33,271 nt of DNA from Streptomyces sp. SM1 (GTDB lineage: Bacteria > Actinomycetota > Actinomycetes > Streptomycetales > Streptomycetaceae): positions 1 to 33,271 of the forward strand of contig NZ_NEUB01000829.1 in NCBI RefSeq assembly GCF_002910825.1, written 5' to 3'. Every line of letters begins with the position of its first letter. Positions within the stretch are counted from its first letter, which is position 1. The position numbers and the translations under genes are program-made. This document shows, in pieces, positions 7,495 to 15,187 of the stretch. The notes beneath the pieces were generated by a model. That model saw only the letters and a program-made list of their open reading frames with translations, was not told the origin of the DNA and made no database searches.

Positions 7495-8439
7495 ATGAAC
7501 GAAACGGACCGCAGCGAGATCTACGACGTGGTCGTCGTCGGCGGTGGAGCGGCGGGGCTCTCCGCCGCGCTGGTACTGGGCCGGGCCCGCCACCGGACGC
7601 TGGTCGTCGACGCGGGTGAGCCGCGCAACGCTCCCTCGGCGCACATGCAGGGCTATCTGACCCGGGACGGGATGTCACCGGCCGAGTTCCTGGCGCTGGG
7701 ACGGGAGGAGATCGCACGCTACGGCGTCGAGCTCGTCCGGGACCGGGTCACGGACGTCACGAGCGACGAGGACTTCACCGTCGTACTCGACTCGGGAGGG
7801 GCCGTACGCACTCGGCGGCTGGTCGTCGCCACCGGGCTGAGGGACGAACTGCCCGAGGTCCCCGGAGTCGCCGAGCGGTTCGGGCGGGACGTGCTGCACT
7901 GCCCGTTCTGCCACGGCTGGGAGGTGCGCGACGAGCCCTTCGGTGTGCTCGCGTCGAGCGCGATGAGCGTGCACCAGGCGCTGATGGTCTCCCAGTGGTC
8001 GAAGGACGTCACCCTCTTCCTGCACCGGGTCGCCGAGGCCGAGCTGTCCGACCTGGACCTGCGACGGCTGGCCGCCGCCGGGGTCGACGTGGTGCCCGGC
8101 GAGGTCGCCGGGCTGGTGATCGAGGACGACCGGCTCACCGGGGTGCGGCTGGCCGACGGCACCACGCACACCCGCTCCGTACTCTTCACCGGGCCGCGTC
8201 CGGTGCCGCGGACGGGCCTTCTGGAGCGGCTGGGCGCCGAACTGGACGAGACGCCGTTCGGCGCGTATCCGGTGGTCGACCCGACCGGTCTGACCACGGT
8301 GCCCGGCGTCTGGGCGGCGGGCAACGCGATCGGCTTCTCCGAGCAGGTGGTGCACGCGGCGAGCGGCGGCTACCGCGCGGCGGCGGCGATCGTCGGCGAC
8401 CTGCTCATGAGCCGTCTGGACGCCGCCGTGAACGGCTAG
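7495..8439 (+). CDS. thioredoxin-reductase-like FAD oxidoreductase (GliT/HlmI-like)
   Basis: A 314-residue flavoprotein of the thioredoxin-reductase fold. The FAD motif VVVGGGAAGLSAALVLGRA is at the N-terminus, and a redox Cys pair is in VLHCPFCHGWE near residues 133-136. A second FAD-contact region (GVWAAGNAIGF) is near the C-terminus. The usual glycine-rich NAD(P)H motif (GGGDSA type) after the Cys pair is replaced by VLASSAMSVHQAL. A CPxCHG pair without an NAD(P)H motif resembles the GliT and HlmI dithiol oxidases, which use oxygen. The ATG at 7495 is preceded by GGAGGTG; the upstream in-frame GTG at 7474 lacks such a site. It is divergent from the XRE-cupin regulator. Confidence 0.85.
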   Translation: MNETDRSEIYDVVVVGGGAAGLSAALVLGRARHRTLVVDAGEPRNAPSAHMQGYLTRDGMSPAEFLALGREEIARYGVELVRDRVTDVTSDEDFTVVLDSGGAVRTRRLVVATGLRDELPEVPGVAERFGRDVLHCPFCHGWEVRDEPFGVLASSAMSVHQALMVSQWSKDVTLFLHRVAEAELSDLDLRRLAAAGVDVVPGEVAGLVIEDDRLTGVRLADGTTHTRSVLFTGPRPVPRTGLLERLGAELDETPFGAYPVVDPTGLTTVPGVWAAGNAIGFSEQVVHAASGGYRAAAAIVGDLLMSRLDAAVNG

Positions 8440-8493
8440 GCGTCCGGGCGTCCGGGGTGTGCGGTGCCCGGCTCCGCGTAGCACCATGGCCGC

Positions 8494-10032
8494 ATGCTGC
8501 TGTACCGCTTGGCCCGAGTGTCCCAGGAGGTCGCCGCCACCTCGGCGCGGTCCCGGAAGACGGCCCTGCTCGCCGAGCTGTTCCGGGAGGCGGAGGCGGA
8601 CGACGTACCGATCGTCATCCCCTACCTGGCGGGCCGGTTGCCGCAGGGCCGGATCGGCGTGGGCTGGAAGGCGCTGAGCCGTCCGGTCGCCCCCGCCGCC
8701 GAGCCGGTCCTGACCGTGCGCGAGGTCGACGCGCTGCTCACCGGCCTCGGCGGGGTGTCCGGTCCGGGCTCCCAGGCCGAGCGGGCCGGGCTGGTCGGCG
8801 ACCTGCTGGCCGCGTGCACCGAGGACGAGCAGCGGTTCCTGTCCGGACTGCTCACCGGAGAGGTCCGGCAGGGCGCCCTGGACGCGGTCGCCGTCGAGGG
8901 GCTGGCGCAGGCGACCGGGGCTCCGCCGGCCGATGTGCGGCGGGCGGTGATGCTGGCCGGCTCCCTGCAGTCGGTGGCCGAGGCGCTGCTGGCCGACGGC
9001 CCGGGGGCACTGGAGCGGTTCCGGCTCACCGTCGGCCGGCCGGTGCTGCCGATGCTGGCGCACAGCGCCTCCTCGGTCGCGGAGGCGGTGGAGAAACTGG
9101 GGCCCTGCGCGGTCGAGGAGAAGCTCGACGGCATCCGCGTGCAGGTCCACCGCGACGGCGGCACCGTGCGCGTGCACACCCGGACCCTCGACGACATCAC
9201 CGGCCGGCTGCCGGAGGTGACGGCGGCGGCCCTGGAGCTGCGGGGGGAGCGGTTCATCCTGGACGGGGAGGTCATCTCCTTCGACGACAGCGGCCGCCCC
9301 CGCTCCTTCCAGGAGACCGCCGGCCGGGTCGGCTCCCGGGTGGACGTGGCCGCGGCCGCCCGGGAGGTCCCCGTCTCCCCCGTCTTCTTCGACGCGCTCT
9401 CCGTCGACGGACGCGACCTGCTGGACCTGCCGTTCACCGCGCGGCACGCGGAGCTGGCCCGGCTGGTCCCGGAGCCGATGCGGGTACGGCGCGCCCTGGT
9501 GTCCGGGCCCGGGGAGGTGGGAGCGGCCGAGGAGTTCCTCGCCGGGGCGCTCGAACGTGGGCACGAGGGTGTCGTGGTCAAGGGCCTGGACGCCCCGTAC
9601 AGCGCGGGCCGGCGCGGCGCGTCCTGGCTCAAGGTGAAGCCGGTGCACACGCTCGACCTGGTGGTGCTGGCCGCCGAGTGGGGCCACGGCCGCCGCGCCG
9701 GGAAGCTCTCCAATCTGCACCTGGGCGCGCGCACGGCCGACGGCGGGTTCACGATGCTCGGCAAGACCTTCAAGGGCATGACCGACGCGATGCTGGCGTG
9801 GCAGACCGGGAGGCTGCGGGAACTGGCGGCCGACGAGAGCGGACACGTCGTGACGGTGCGCCCCGAACTCGTGGTGGAGATCGCCTACGACGGTCTCCAG
9901 CGCTCCACCCGCTACCCGGCCGGTGTCACCCTCCGGTTCGCCCGGGTGATCCGCTATCGCGAGGACAAGCGCCCCGAGGAGGCGGACACGGTGGAGACCC
10001 TGCTCGCCGCACACCCCGGGGTACGCCCGTGA
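8494..10032 (+). CDS. ligB: ATP-dependent DNA ligase, LigB type
   Basis: A 512-residue ATP-dependent DNA ligase, matching the actinobacterial LigB group in size (about 507 residues in Mycobacterium). An N-terminal DNA-binding domain (about residues 1-190) leads into the nucleotidyltransferase core. The AMP-accepting Lys is K210 in VEEKLDGIRVQVH. Other core motifs are RFILDGEVISFD, PVFFDALSVDGRDLLDLPF, and motif V (EGVVVKGLDAPYSAGRRG then WLKVKP). An OB-fold region with GAFTMLGKT-like sequence ends at VTLRFARVIRYREDKRPEEAD. It seals nicks and is non-essential beside the NAD-dependent LigA in relatives. Its stop overlaps the GTG of the NUDIX gene (GTGA, 10029-10032). Confidence 0.93.
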   Translation: MLLYRLARVSQEVAATSARSRKTALLAELFREAEADDVPIVIPYLAGRLPQGRIGVGWKALSRPVAPAAEPVLTVREVDALLTGLGGVSGPGSQAERAGLVGDLLAACTEDEQRFLSGLLTGEVRQGALDAVAVEGLAQATGAPPADVRRAVMLAGSLQSVAEALLADGPGALERFRLTVGRPVLPMLAHSASSVAEAVEKLGPCAVEEKLDGIRVQVHRDGGTVRVHTRTLDDITGRLPEVTAAALELRGERFILDGEVISFDDSGRPRSFQETAGRVGSRVDVAAAAREVPVSPVFFDALSVDGRDLLDLPFTARHAELARLVPEPMRVRRALVSGPGEVGAAEEFLAGALERGHEGVVVKGLDAPYSAGRRGASWLKVKPVHTLDLVVLAAEWGHGRRAGKLSNLHLGARTADGGFTMLGKTFKGMTDAMLAWQTGRLRELAADESGHVVTVRPELVVEIAYDGLQRSTRYPAGVTLRFARVIRYREDKRPEEADTVETLLAAHPGVRP

Positions 10033-10493
10033 AGGGCTCCCGAAGCGCCGGACTGCTGTTGTTCCGACACACCGGTCAGGGCATCGAGGTGTTGCTCGGT
10101 CATATGGGCGGCCCGTACTTCGCCCGGCGGGACACCGGGGCGTGGACCGTGCCGAAGGGTGAGTACGACCCCGGGGAGCCGGCCTGGGAGGCGGCGCGCC
10201 GCGAATTCCGGGAGGAACTGGGGCTGCCGCCACCGGACGGCGAGGCGCTGCCGCTCGGGGAGGTCCGGCAGTCCGGCGGCAAGACGGTCACCGCGTGGGC
10301 GGTCGAGGCCGACCTGGACCCGGCGACGGTGGTCCCCGGCACCTTCGCGATGGAGTGGCCGCCGAAGTCGGGGCGGATGCGGGAGTTCCCGGAGCTGGAC
10401 CGGGTCGCGTGGTTCACGCCGGACCGGGCACGGGAAGTGATCGTCTCCGCGCAGACCGCGTTTCTCGACCGCCTGGCGGAGCACTCGCCCTGA
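10029..10493 (+). CDS. NUDIX hydrolase
   Basis: A 154-residue NUDIX protein. The canonical Nudix box is complete: GEYDPGE, seven residues, then REFREELGL, giving the metal-binding REUxEE core. The N-terminus (RSAGLLLFRHTGQGIEVLLGHMGGPYFARRD then GAWTVPKGEY) matches the group annotated as predicted NTP pyrophosphohydrolases (COG4119-like). It hydrolyses a nucleoside diphosphate-linked compound; the substrate cannot be read from sequence. It starts at a GTG overlapping the DNA ligase stop, so the two are co-translated, and a role in nucleotide-pool or ligation-intermediate clean-up is a reasonable guess. Confidence 0.9.
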   Translation: MKGSRSAGLLLFRHTGQGIEVLLGHMGGPYFARRDTGAWTVPKGEYDPGEPAWEAARREFREELGLPPPDGEALPLGEVRQSGGKTVTAWAVEADLDPATVVPGTFAMEWPPKSGRMREFPELDRVAWFTPDRAREVIVSAQTAFLDRLAEHSP

Positions 10494-10500
10494 GGAGGCC

Positions 10501-10532
10501 TCCCGCGTTGCGCCGCCCACCGCCGCGCGGGA
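10501..10532 (+). terminator. possible terminator after ligB-NUDIX
   Basis: A 7-bp stem (TCCCGCG at 10501-10507 with CGCGGGA at 10526-10532) with an 18-base loop starts 8 bases after the NUDIX stop. The loop is long, so this is a weaker candidate than the other hairpins in the window. Confidence 0.35.
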
Positions 10533-10570
10533 AGGTCAAAAGGCACAGCCCGTCCCCAGGGAGGTCAGCG

Positions 10571-11956
10571 ATGCACATCGCCACGGTGAATCCGGCGAAC
10601 GGCGAGACCCTCAAGACGTACCACCCCATGGACGAGGAGGAGCTCGAACGCCGGCTCCAGCTCGCGGAGGCCACGTTCCGCACGTACCGGACGACGGCGT
10701 TCGACGAGCGTGCCCGCCTGCTGCACCGGGCCGCCGAGATCCTCGACGAGGACCAGGGGTCCGTCGGCCGGATGATCACCACGGAGATGGGCAAGCCGGT
10801 CAAGCAGGCCCGCGCGGAGGCCGCGAAGTGCGCCAAGGCGATGCACTGGTACGCCGACCACGCGGCGGAGCTCCTCGCCGACGAGGAGCCGGACGCGTCC
10901 GACGTGAAGGACTCCGGCGCCTCCCGGGTCCTGGTGCGCTACCGGCCGCTGGGCCCGGTGCTCGCCGTGATGCCGTGGAACTTCCCGCTGTGGCAGGTGG
11001 TGCGGTTCGCCGCGCCGGCGCTGATGGCGGGCAACGTGGGACTGCTCAAGCATGCCTCGAACGTCCCGCAGACGGCCCTGTACCTGGAGGACCTCTTCCA
11101 CCGCGCGGGCTTCACCGAGGGCTGTTTCCAGACCCTGCTCATCGGCTCCGCCGCGGTCGACGATCTCCTGCGGGACGAACGGATCAAGGCGGCCACCCTC
11201 ACCGGAAGCGAGCCCGCGGGCCGCGCGGTCGCCTCCACCGCCGGCGAGATGATCAAGAAGACGGTGCTGGAACTGGGCGGCAGCGACCCGTACGTCGTGA
11301 TGCCCTCGGCCGACCTGGACCGTGCCGCCGAGGTCGCGGTCACCGCGCGCACGCAGAACGCGGGGCAGTCCTGCATCGCGGCCAAGCGGTTCATCGTGCA
11401 CACGGACGTCTACGACGCCTTCGCCGAGCGCTTCACCGCGGGCATGAAGGCGCTGAGGGTCGGCGACCCGATGGACGAGGACACGGACGTCGGGCCGCTC
11501 TCCAGCGAACGGGGCCGCGACGATCTGGAGGAACTGGTCGACGACGCCGTACGGGCCGGCGCCACCGTGCTCTGCGGCGGCGAGCGCCCCGAGGGACCCG
11601 GCTGGTTCTACCCTCCGACGGTGCTGGCCGGGATCGGCCGGGAGATGCGCATCCACCGGGAGGAGGCCTTCGGACCGGTCGCCACGCTGTACCGGGCGGC
11701 GGACCTGGACGAGGCGGTCCTGATCGCGAACGACACCGACTTCGGGCTCAGCTCCAACGTCTGGACCCGCGACGAGGCCGAGGTCGACCGGTTCGTCCGG
11801 GACCTGGAGGCGGGCAGTGTGTACGTGAACGGGATGACGGCGTCCCATCCGGCGTTCCCGTTCGGCGGGGTGAAGCGGTCCGGGTACGGACGTGAGCTGT
11901 CCGGGCACGGAATCCGCGAGTTCTGCAACATCACCACGGTTTGGCAGGGTGCGTGA
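10571..11956 (+). CDS. gabD: succinate-semialdehyde dehydrogenase family protein
   Basis: A 461-residue aldehyde dehydrogenase close to the NAD(P)-dependent succinate-semialdehyde dehydrogenases of GABA catabolism. It begins IATVNPANGETLKTYHPM. The cofactor segment is GPVLAVMPWNFPLWQVVRFAAPALMAG in outline, the general-base Glu lies in VLELGGSDPYVV, and the nucleophile Cys in QNAGQSCIAAKRF. The C-terminus is FPFGGVKRSGYGRELSGHGIREFCN. Succinate semialdehyde is the most likely substrate, but ALDH substrate calls from sequence are soft. The ATG at 10571 follows GGGAGG with a 6-base gap. No GABA transaminase is nearby, so it probably acts as a stand-alone gene. Confidence 0.88.
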   Translation: MHIATVNPANGETLKTYHPMDEEELERRLQLAEATFRTYRTTAFDERARLLHRAAEILDEDQGSVGRMITTEMGKPVKQARAEAAKCAKAMHWYADHAAELLADEEPDASDVKDSGASRVLVRYRPLGPVLAVMPWNFPLWQVVRFAAPALMAGNVGLLKHASNVPQTALYLEDLFHRAGFTEGCFQTLLIGSAAVDDLLRDERIKAATLTGSEPAGRAVASTAGEMIKKTVLELGGSDPYVVMPSADLDRAAEVAVTARTQNAGQSCIAAKRFIVHTDVYDAFAERFTAGMKALRVGDPMDEDTDVGPLSSERGRDDLEELVDDAVRAGATVLCGGERPEGPGWFYPPTVLAGIGREMRIHREEAFGPVATLYRAADLDEAVLIANDTDFGLSSNVWTRDEAEVDRFVRDLEAGSVYVNGMTASHPAFPFGGVKRSGYGRELSGHGIREFCNITTVWQGA

Positions 11957-11968
11957 TGTCCGCGCGGC

Positions 11969-11974
11969 TACGAT
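11969..11974 (+). promoter_or_regulatory. -10-like element for leaderless 78-aa gene
   Basis: TACGAT ends 7 bases before the GTG start at 11982, so the transcript would begin at the start codon. No ribosome-binding site is present. I find no convincing -35 at 16-18 bases, which limits confidence. Confidence 0.38.
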
Positions 11975-11981
11975 CCCGACT

Positions 11982-12218
11982 GTGAACCGCGAAGTGACTC
12001 TGCCTCTGATCGTCGACGACAGCGGGACCTTGCAGGTGGCGGCTGCCGATGTCAGCAAGCTGCTGCGTACGGTGGGCGGGCGGTGGGTGCGGCTGGTCGA
12101 GGCGGGGGAGGACGGGCTCGACGAGGACACGGTCGCCGCGCTGACCATCGAGCTCGCGAAGCTCGCCGACCGGATCGACGTGGCGTGCATCGCCCACAGC
12201 AGCGGGGGTGCGTCGTAG
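11982..12218 (+). CDS. small conserved hypothetical protein
   Basis: A 78-residue acidic protein starting VNREVTLPLIVDDSG. It has an N-terminal beta-hairpin-like region, a central segment LLRTVGGRWVRLVEAGEDG, and a helix TVAALTIELAKLADRIDVACIAHSS. I recall similar short proteins in Streptomyces annotated only as DUF families (possibly DUF6213), but I cannot confirm this. No catalytic or metal motif is visible. The GTG at 11982 is chosen because the homologous-looking sequence begins there and a -10 lies just upstream; the longer in-frame version would run back into the dehydrogenase gene. Confidence 0.65.
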   Translation: MNREVTLPLIVDDSGTLQVAAADVSKLLRTVGGRWVRLVEAGEDGLDEDTVAALTIELAKLADRIDVACIAHSSGGAS

Positions 12219-12245
12219 CCGGGTGCCGGTGGGCCGTGGTCGAGC

Positions 12246-12261
12246 GCGCGGCTCCCCGCGC
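12246..12261. terminator. bidirectional hairpin between convergent genes
   Basis: A 6-bp stem GCGCGG/CCGCGC with a CTCC loop lies between the stops of the 78-aa gene (12218) and the TenA-like gene (12264). The surrounding text, up to CCCCGCGCCCCT, resembles a short motif I recall as recurrent at Streptomyces gene ends, so this may be a dispersed terminator-associated repeat. Confidence 0.55.
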
Positions 12262-12263
12262 CC

Positions 12264-12920
12264 CTAGGTGTGTTCCCCGAGCGTGGCCCAGAACATCGCC
12301 TCGTACGTCTGGAGCGCGTGGGCGTACTGGCGGGCACGGGATTCGTTGAGGGATCCCCTGTCCAGGGCGGTCCGCACGGCCTGCGTGGCGGCTTCGTCCA
12401 GGGCCGGGGCCGGTTCGGCGAAGAAGTCGAAGAAGGCGCAGGACTCGTCGGCGAAGCCGTAGCGGGTGCGCAGGGCCTCGGCGATCGTCGCGCAGTAGCC
12501 GCCCCGGGCGGAGAAGTTGGCGGCGAGGGCCAGGACCACGTCGGAGGGTCCGGCGTTCAGGGCCGGCCAGGCGACGTACGCGGGGTAGGTCTGACAGCCC
12601 GGCAGGGGCGCGTAGGTGTCCGCCCGGGTCTCGTCCACACCGCACGCGGCCGTGAAGGTCTTCAGATGTTCCGCCGCCAGGGCCTCGCCCTCGGCCAGGG
12701 CGGTGAAGTAGGCGGCCTGCTCCGGGCCGGACCGTTCGGCCAGGTGCAGGAAGGCACGGCGGTCCGCCGGGATCACCCATCGCTGTTCCAGGGCGAGCGC
12801 GGCCAGGGCGGACCGGCCGGCCCCGCCGCGGGCGATCAGGGGAACCAGGGGGTTGGACCCCGGGTCGGGGGCGAGTTCCCTGGTGGTCCTCTCCAGCAGT
12901 TGCCGGGCCGTGTGTGTCAT
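12264..12920 (-). CDS. TenA/PqqC-like (haem-oxygenase fold) protein
   Basis: A 218-residue all-helical protein resembling the TenA/PqqC (iron-containing redox enzyme-like) superfamily. The usable markers are LVPLIARGGAGRSALAALALEQRWVI, a central AYFTALAEGEALA helix, AYVAWPALNAGPSDVVLALAANF, and a C-terminal ALQTYEAMFWATL helix. Members include thiamine-salvage aminohydrolases, diiron oxygenases and proteins annotated simply as transcriptional regulators. No thiamine gene is adjacent and I cannot place the thiaminase Cys with confidence, so the substrate is open. The ATG at 12920 has a GGAGG site 5 bases upstream and is preferred over the start at 12998, which would overlap the terminator hairpin. 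Confidence 0.72.
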   Translation of the reverse strand: MTHTARQLLERTTRELAPDPGSNPLVPLIARGGAGRSALAALALEQRWVIPADRRAFLHLAERSGPEQAAYFTALAEGEALAAEHLKTFTAACGVDETRADTYAPLPGCQTYPAYVAWPALNAGPSDVVLALAANFSARGGYCATIAEALRTRYGFADESCAFFDFFAEPAPALDEAATQAVRTALDRGSLNESRARQYAHALQTYEAMFWATLGEHT

Positions 12921-12977
12921 CGCGTCCTCCGTCGCACCGGTCACACACGAGGGTTCCCCGGAGACGGGGCACGGGTA

Positions 12978-13006
12978 ACCCGGCGGTGCCGTCCGCACCG
13001 CCGGGT
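12978..13006 (-). terminator. hairpin terminator of acyl-CoA dehydrogenase gene
   Basis: An 11-bp perfect stem (ACCCGGCGGTG at 12978-12988 with CACCGCCGGGT at 12996-13006) and a 7-base loop lie 18 bases beyond the stop of the minus-strand dehydrogenase at 13025. Confidence 0.78.
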
Positions 13007-13024
13007 CGTCCGGTCGGCCGGCCT

Positions 13025-14287
13025 TCAGCGGATGGGCATGCCCGACAGGGTGCGGGCGATCACCAGGCGCTGGATCTCGCTGGTACCCTCGAAGATCGTG
13101 TAGATCGCGGCGTCGCGGTGCATCCGCTCGACCGGGTACTCACGCGTGTAGCCGTTGCCGCCGAGGATCTGGATCGCCTGGCCGGTGACCTTCTTGGCCG
13201 TCTCGCTGGCGAACAGTTTGGACATCGAGCCCTCGGCCGCCGTGAACTGCTTGCCGTTGATCGCCATCCAGGAGGCGCGCCACACCAGGAGGCGGGCAGC
13301 GTCGATCTGGGTGCGCATGTCGGCGAGCTGGAAGGCGACACCCTGGTTGTCGATGATCGGGCGGCCGAACTGCTCACGCGTGGTGGCGTACTCGAGGGCG
13401 ACCTCGTAGGCCGCGCGGGCGGTACCGACCGCCATGGCGCCGACGGCGGGCCGGGATGCCTCGAAGGTGGCCATCGCGGCGTTCTTCACCCTTCCCCCCT
13501 CTCGGCTTCGCTCGAGCGGGGGGACCCCCATGCCGCCCTTCTTGGCCTTCTCCCGGGCGCCGGCGAGGCGCTCGTCCAGCTTCTCCTTGCCGCCGAGCAG
13601 GCAGGAGCCGGGAACGCGCACGTTGTCCAGGATGACCTCGGCGGTGTGCGAGGCCCGGATGCCGTGCTTCTTGAACTTCTGGCCCTGGGAGCAGCCCGGG
13701 GTGCCCGGCGGGATGATGAAGGAGGCGTGGCCCTTGGAGCCGAGGTCCGCGTCGACGACCGCGACCACGACGTGGACGTTGGCGATACCGCCGTTGGTGG
13801 CCCAGGTCTTGGTTCCGTTGATCACCCACTCGTCCTTGGCCTCGTCGTACACCGCGCGGGTGCGCATCGAGGCCACGTCGGAGCCGGCGTCGGGCTCGGA
13901 GGAGCAGAACGCGGCGACCTTGACGTCGTTGGCGTCGCCGTACATCTGGGGGATCCAGGTGCCGATCTGCTCCTCGGTGCCGTTGGCGAGGACGCCGACC
14001 GCGGCGAGACCGGTGCCGACGATCGACAGGGCGATGCCCGCGTCGCCCCAGAAGAGCTCCTCCATCGCCATGGGGATGCCGAGGCCGCTTGCGTCGAAGT
14101 ACTGCTGGGCGTAGAAGTCCAGGGAGTAGATGCCGACCTTGGCGGCCTCCTGGATCACCGGCCAGGGAGTCTCCTCGCGCTCGTCCCACTCGGCGGCCGC
14201 GGGGCGGATCACGTCGGCGGCGAAGCCGTGCAGCCAGTCGCGGACCTCTTTCTGTTCGTCGTTGAGCTCCATGGTGAACTCGGCCAT
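13025..14287 (-). CDS. acyl-CoA dehydrogenase with in-frame repeat insertion
   Basis: A 420-residue acyl-CoA dehydrogenase. The FAD/substrate segment is [21 protein letters not shown], the beta-domain motif [14 protein letters not shown], and the C-terminal motif [20 protein letters not shown], which includes the catalytic Glu. [21 protein letters not shown] is the usual dimer/FAD segment. It oxidises fatty acyl-CoAs, passing electrons to ETF. Residues about 253-265 ([13 protein letters not shown]) are extra relative to the family. They are encoded by a hairpin-forming repeat (13494-13530) of the kind found between Streptomyces genes, and the reading frame is kept. It is divergent from a TetR regulator that probably controls it. 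Confidence 0.93.
   Translation of the reverse strand: MAEFTMELNDEQKEVRDWLHGFAADVIRPAAAEWDEREETPWPVIQEAAKVGIYSLDFYAQQYFDASGLGIPMAMEELFWGDAGIALSIVGTGLAAVGVLANGTEEQIGTWIPQMYGDANDVKVAAFCSSEPDAGSDVASMRTRAVYDEAKDEWVINGTKTWATNGGIANVHVVVAVVDADLGSKGHASFIIPPGTPGCSQGQKFKKHGIRASHTAEVILDNVRVPGSCLLGGKEKLDERLAGAREKAKKGGMGVPPLERSREGGRVKNAAMATFEASRPAVGAMAVGTARAAYEVALEYATTREQFGRPIIDNQGVAFQLADMRTQIDAARLLVWRASWMAINGKQFTAAEGSMSKLFASETAKKVTGQAIQILGGNGYTREYPVERMHRDAAIYTIFEGTSEIQRLVIARTLSGMPIR
13494..13530. repeat. hairpin repeat inserted inside a coding region
   Basis: CCCCCC (13494-13499) pairs with GGGGGG (13518-13523). After one mismatch, CTCG (13501-13504) pairs with CGAG (13513-13516) around a GCTTCGCT loop, and ACCCCCA follows. 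I recognise this as a short repeat common in Streptomyces intergenic DNA; here it adds about 13 codons to the dehydrogenase gene. Confidence 0.62.
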
Positions 14288-14315
14288 GACCCCTCCAGCG
14301 GCAGCACACGTGCGT

Positions 14316-14364
14316 GTTACTTACGGTAACATCGAGTCTGTTACCGGTCGGTAGGAAAAGTCAA
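14316..14364 (-). promoter_or_regulatory. promoter of acyl-CoA dehydrogenase with two palindromic operators
   Basis: On the minus strand TTGACT (14364-14359) is followed after 18 bases by CAGACT (14340-14335). The spacer contains the palindrome TACCG-GT-CGGTA (14342-14353), and a second palindrome, GTTAC-TTACG-GTAAC (14316-14330), lies just downstream of the -10. Both are likely binding sites for the divergent TetR protein, which would block initiation. Confidence 0.6.
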
Positions 14365-14461
14365 CTCCTCAGGACCGGTCGGGTATCCCGTTCGATGACC
14401 ACAAGGCCTTCAGTGTTAGTTTGCGCAGGCGTCACCGAACCAGCACGGGTGGGGAGAGCTC

Positions 14462-15103
14462 ATGGACACCACACAGCGGACCGATCAGCAGCGGTCCGCC
14501 GACCGACGCCGGCGCGAGCTGTTGGAGGCCGCCGACCGGGTGGTGCTGCGCGACGGCCCGGGGGCCTCGATGAACGCGATCGCCGCCGAGGCCGGCATCA
14601 CCAAGCCCATTCTCTACCGGCACTTCGGCGACAAGGGAGGACTGTACGCGGCTCTGGCCACCCGGCACACCGACGCGCTGCTGGATTCGCTGCGGGCCGC
14701 CCTGGACGCCCCCGCGGAACGGCGCGAGCGGGTCGAGGCCACGCTGGACACCTACCTGTCGGCGATCGAGGCGCGCCCCCAGGTGTACCGGTTCCTGATG
14801 CATCCGGCGGAAGGGACGCCGGGCGACCAGGGCTTCGACGTCGGCAAGCACTCGGCGCCACTGCTGCGGCGAATGGGCGAGGAACTGGCCCAGGTGATCG
14901 GGGAACGGCTGGACCTGGGGCCGGACAGCCGGCAGCTGGCCCGGGTGTGGGGACACGGCATCGTCGGCATGATGCACGCGGCCGGTGACTGGTGGCTCGG
15001 CGAACGTCCCTGCTCCCGCGCGGAGTTGGTAGGCAGCCTGGCGGACCTGCTGTGGGGGCGGCTCGCGGCGGCCGGTGACAAGGTCGGCGGCCCGGGCTTC
15101 TGA
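14462..15103 (+). CDS. TetR-family transcriptional regulator
   Basis: A 213-residue TetR repressor. The N-terminal helix-turn-helix reads ASMNAIAAEAGITKPILYRHFGDK (given in outline, residues about 37-60) and is followed by an all-helical ligand domain with YRFLMHPAEG and VWGHGIVGMMHAAGDWWL. Its position, divergent from an acyl-CoA dehydrogenase with palindromes between them, suggests a fatty-acid-responsive repressor that releases DNA on binding an acyl-CoA. The ATG at 14462 follows GGGGAGAG. It converges on the deformylase gene. Confidence 0.9.
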   Translation: MDTTQRTDQQRSADRRRRELLEAADRVVLRDGPGASMNAIAAEAGITKPILYRHFGDKGGLYAALATRHTDALLDSLRAALDAPAERRERVEATLDTYLSAIEARPQVYRFLMHPAEGTPGDQGFDVGKHSAPLLRRMGEELAQVIGERLDLGPDSRQLARVWGHGIVGMMHAAGDWWLGERPCSRAELVGSLADLLWGRLAAAGDKVGGPGF

Positions 15104-15114
15104 GCCGCCCTCCC

Positions 15115-15150
15115 GGCCGCCCCGGGCCGTGGGCCGCGGCACGGGCGGCC
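15115..15150. terminator. bidirectional hairpin between tetR and def
   Basis: Perfect 8-bp arms GGCCGCCC (15115-15122) and GGGCGGCC (15143-15150) enclose a further CCGTG/CACGG pairing. The hairpin lies between two convergent stops and could serve both strands. Confidence 0.55.
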
Positions 15151-15187
15151 TCGGGGGCGGGCGGTGACCACGCCCGGTGCCGGGGTG

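Noticed and set aside
8435..8457. Tandem GCGTCCGG repeat after the flavoprotein gene
   Set aside because: Only two 8-base copies in very GC-rich sequence; chance is a sufficient explanation.
7675..10233. Minus-strand open frame of 852 codons opposite the flavoprotein and ligase
   Set aside because: Long stop-free shadow of two clear plus-strand genes. The product is low-complexity with no domain I can recognise.
12230..12263. Possible attachment site or mobile-element end
   Set aside because: The GC-rich text resembles a recurrent Streptomyces terminator-associated motif. There is no integrase, tRNA end or flanking direct repeat.
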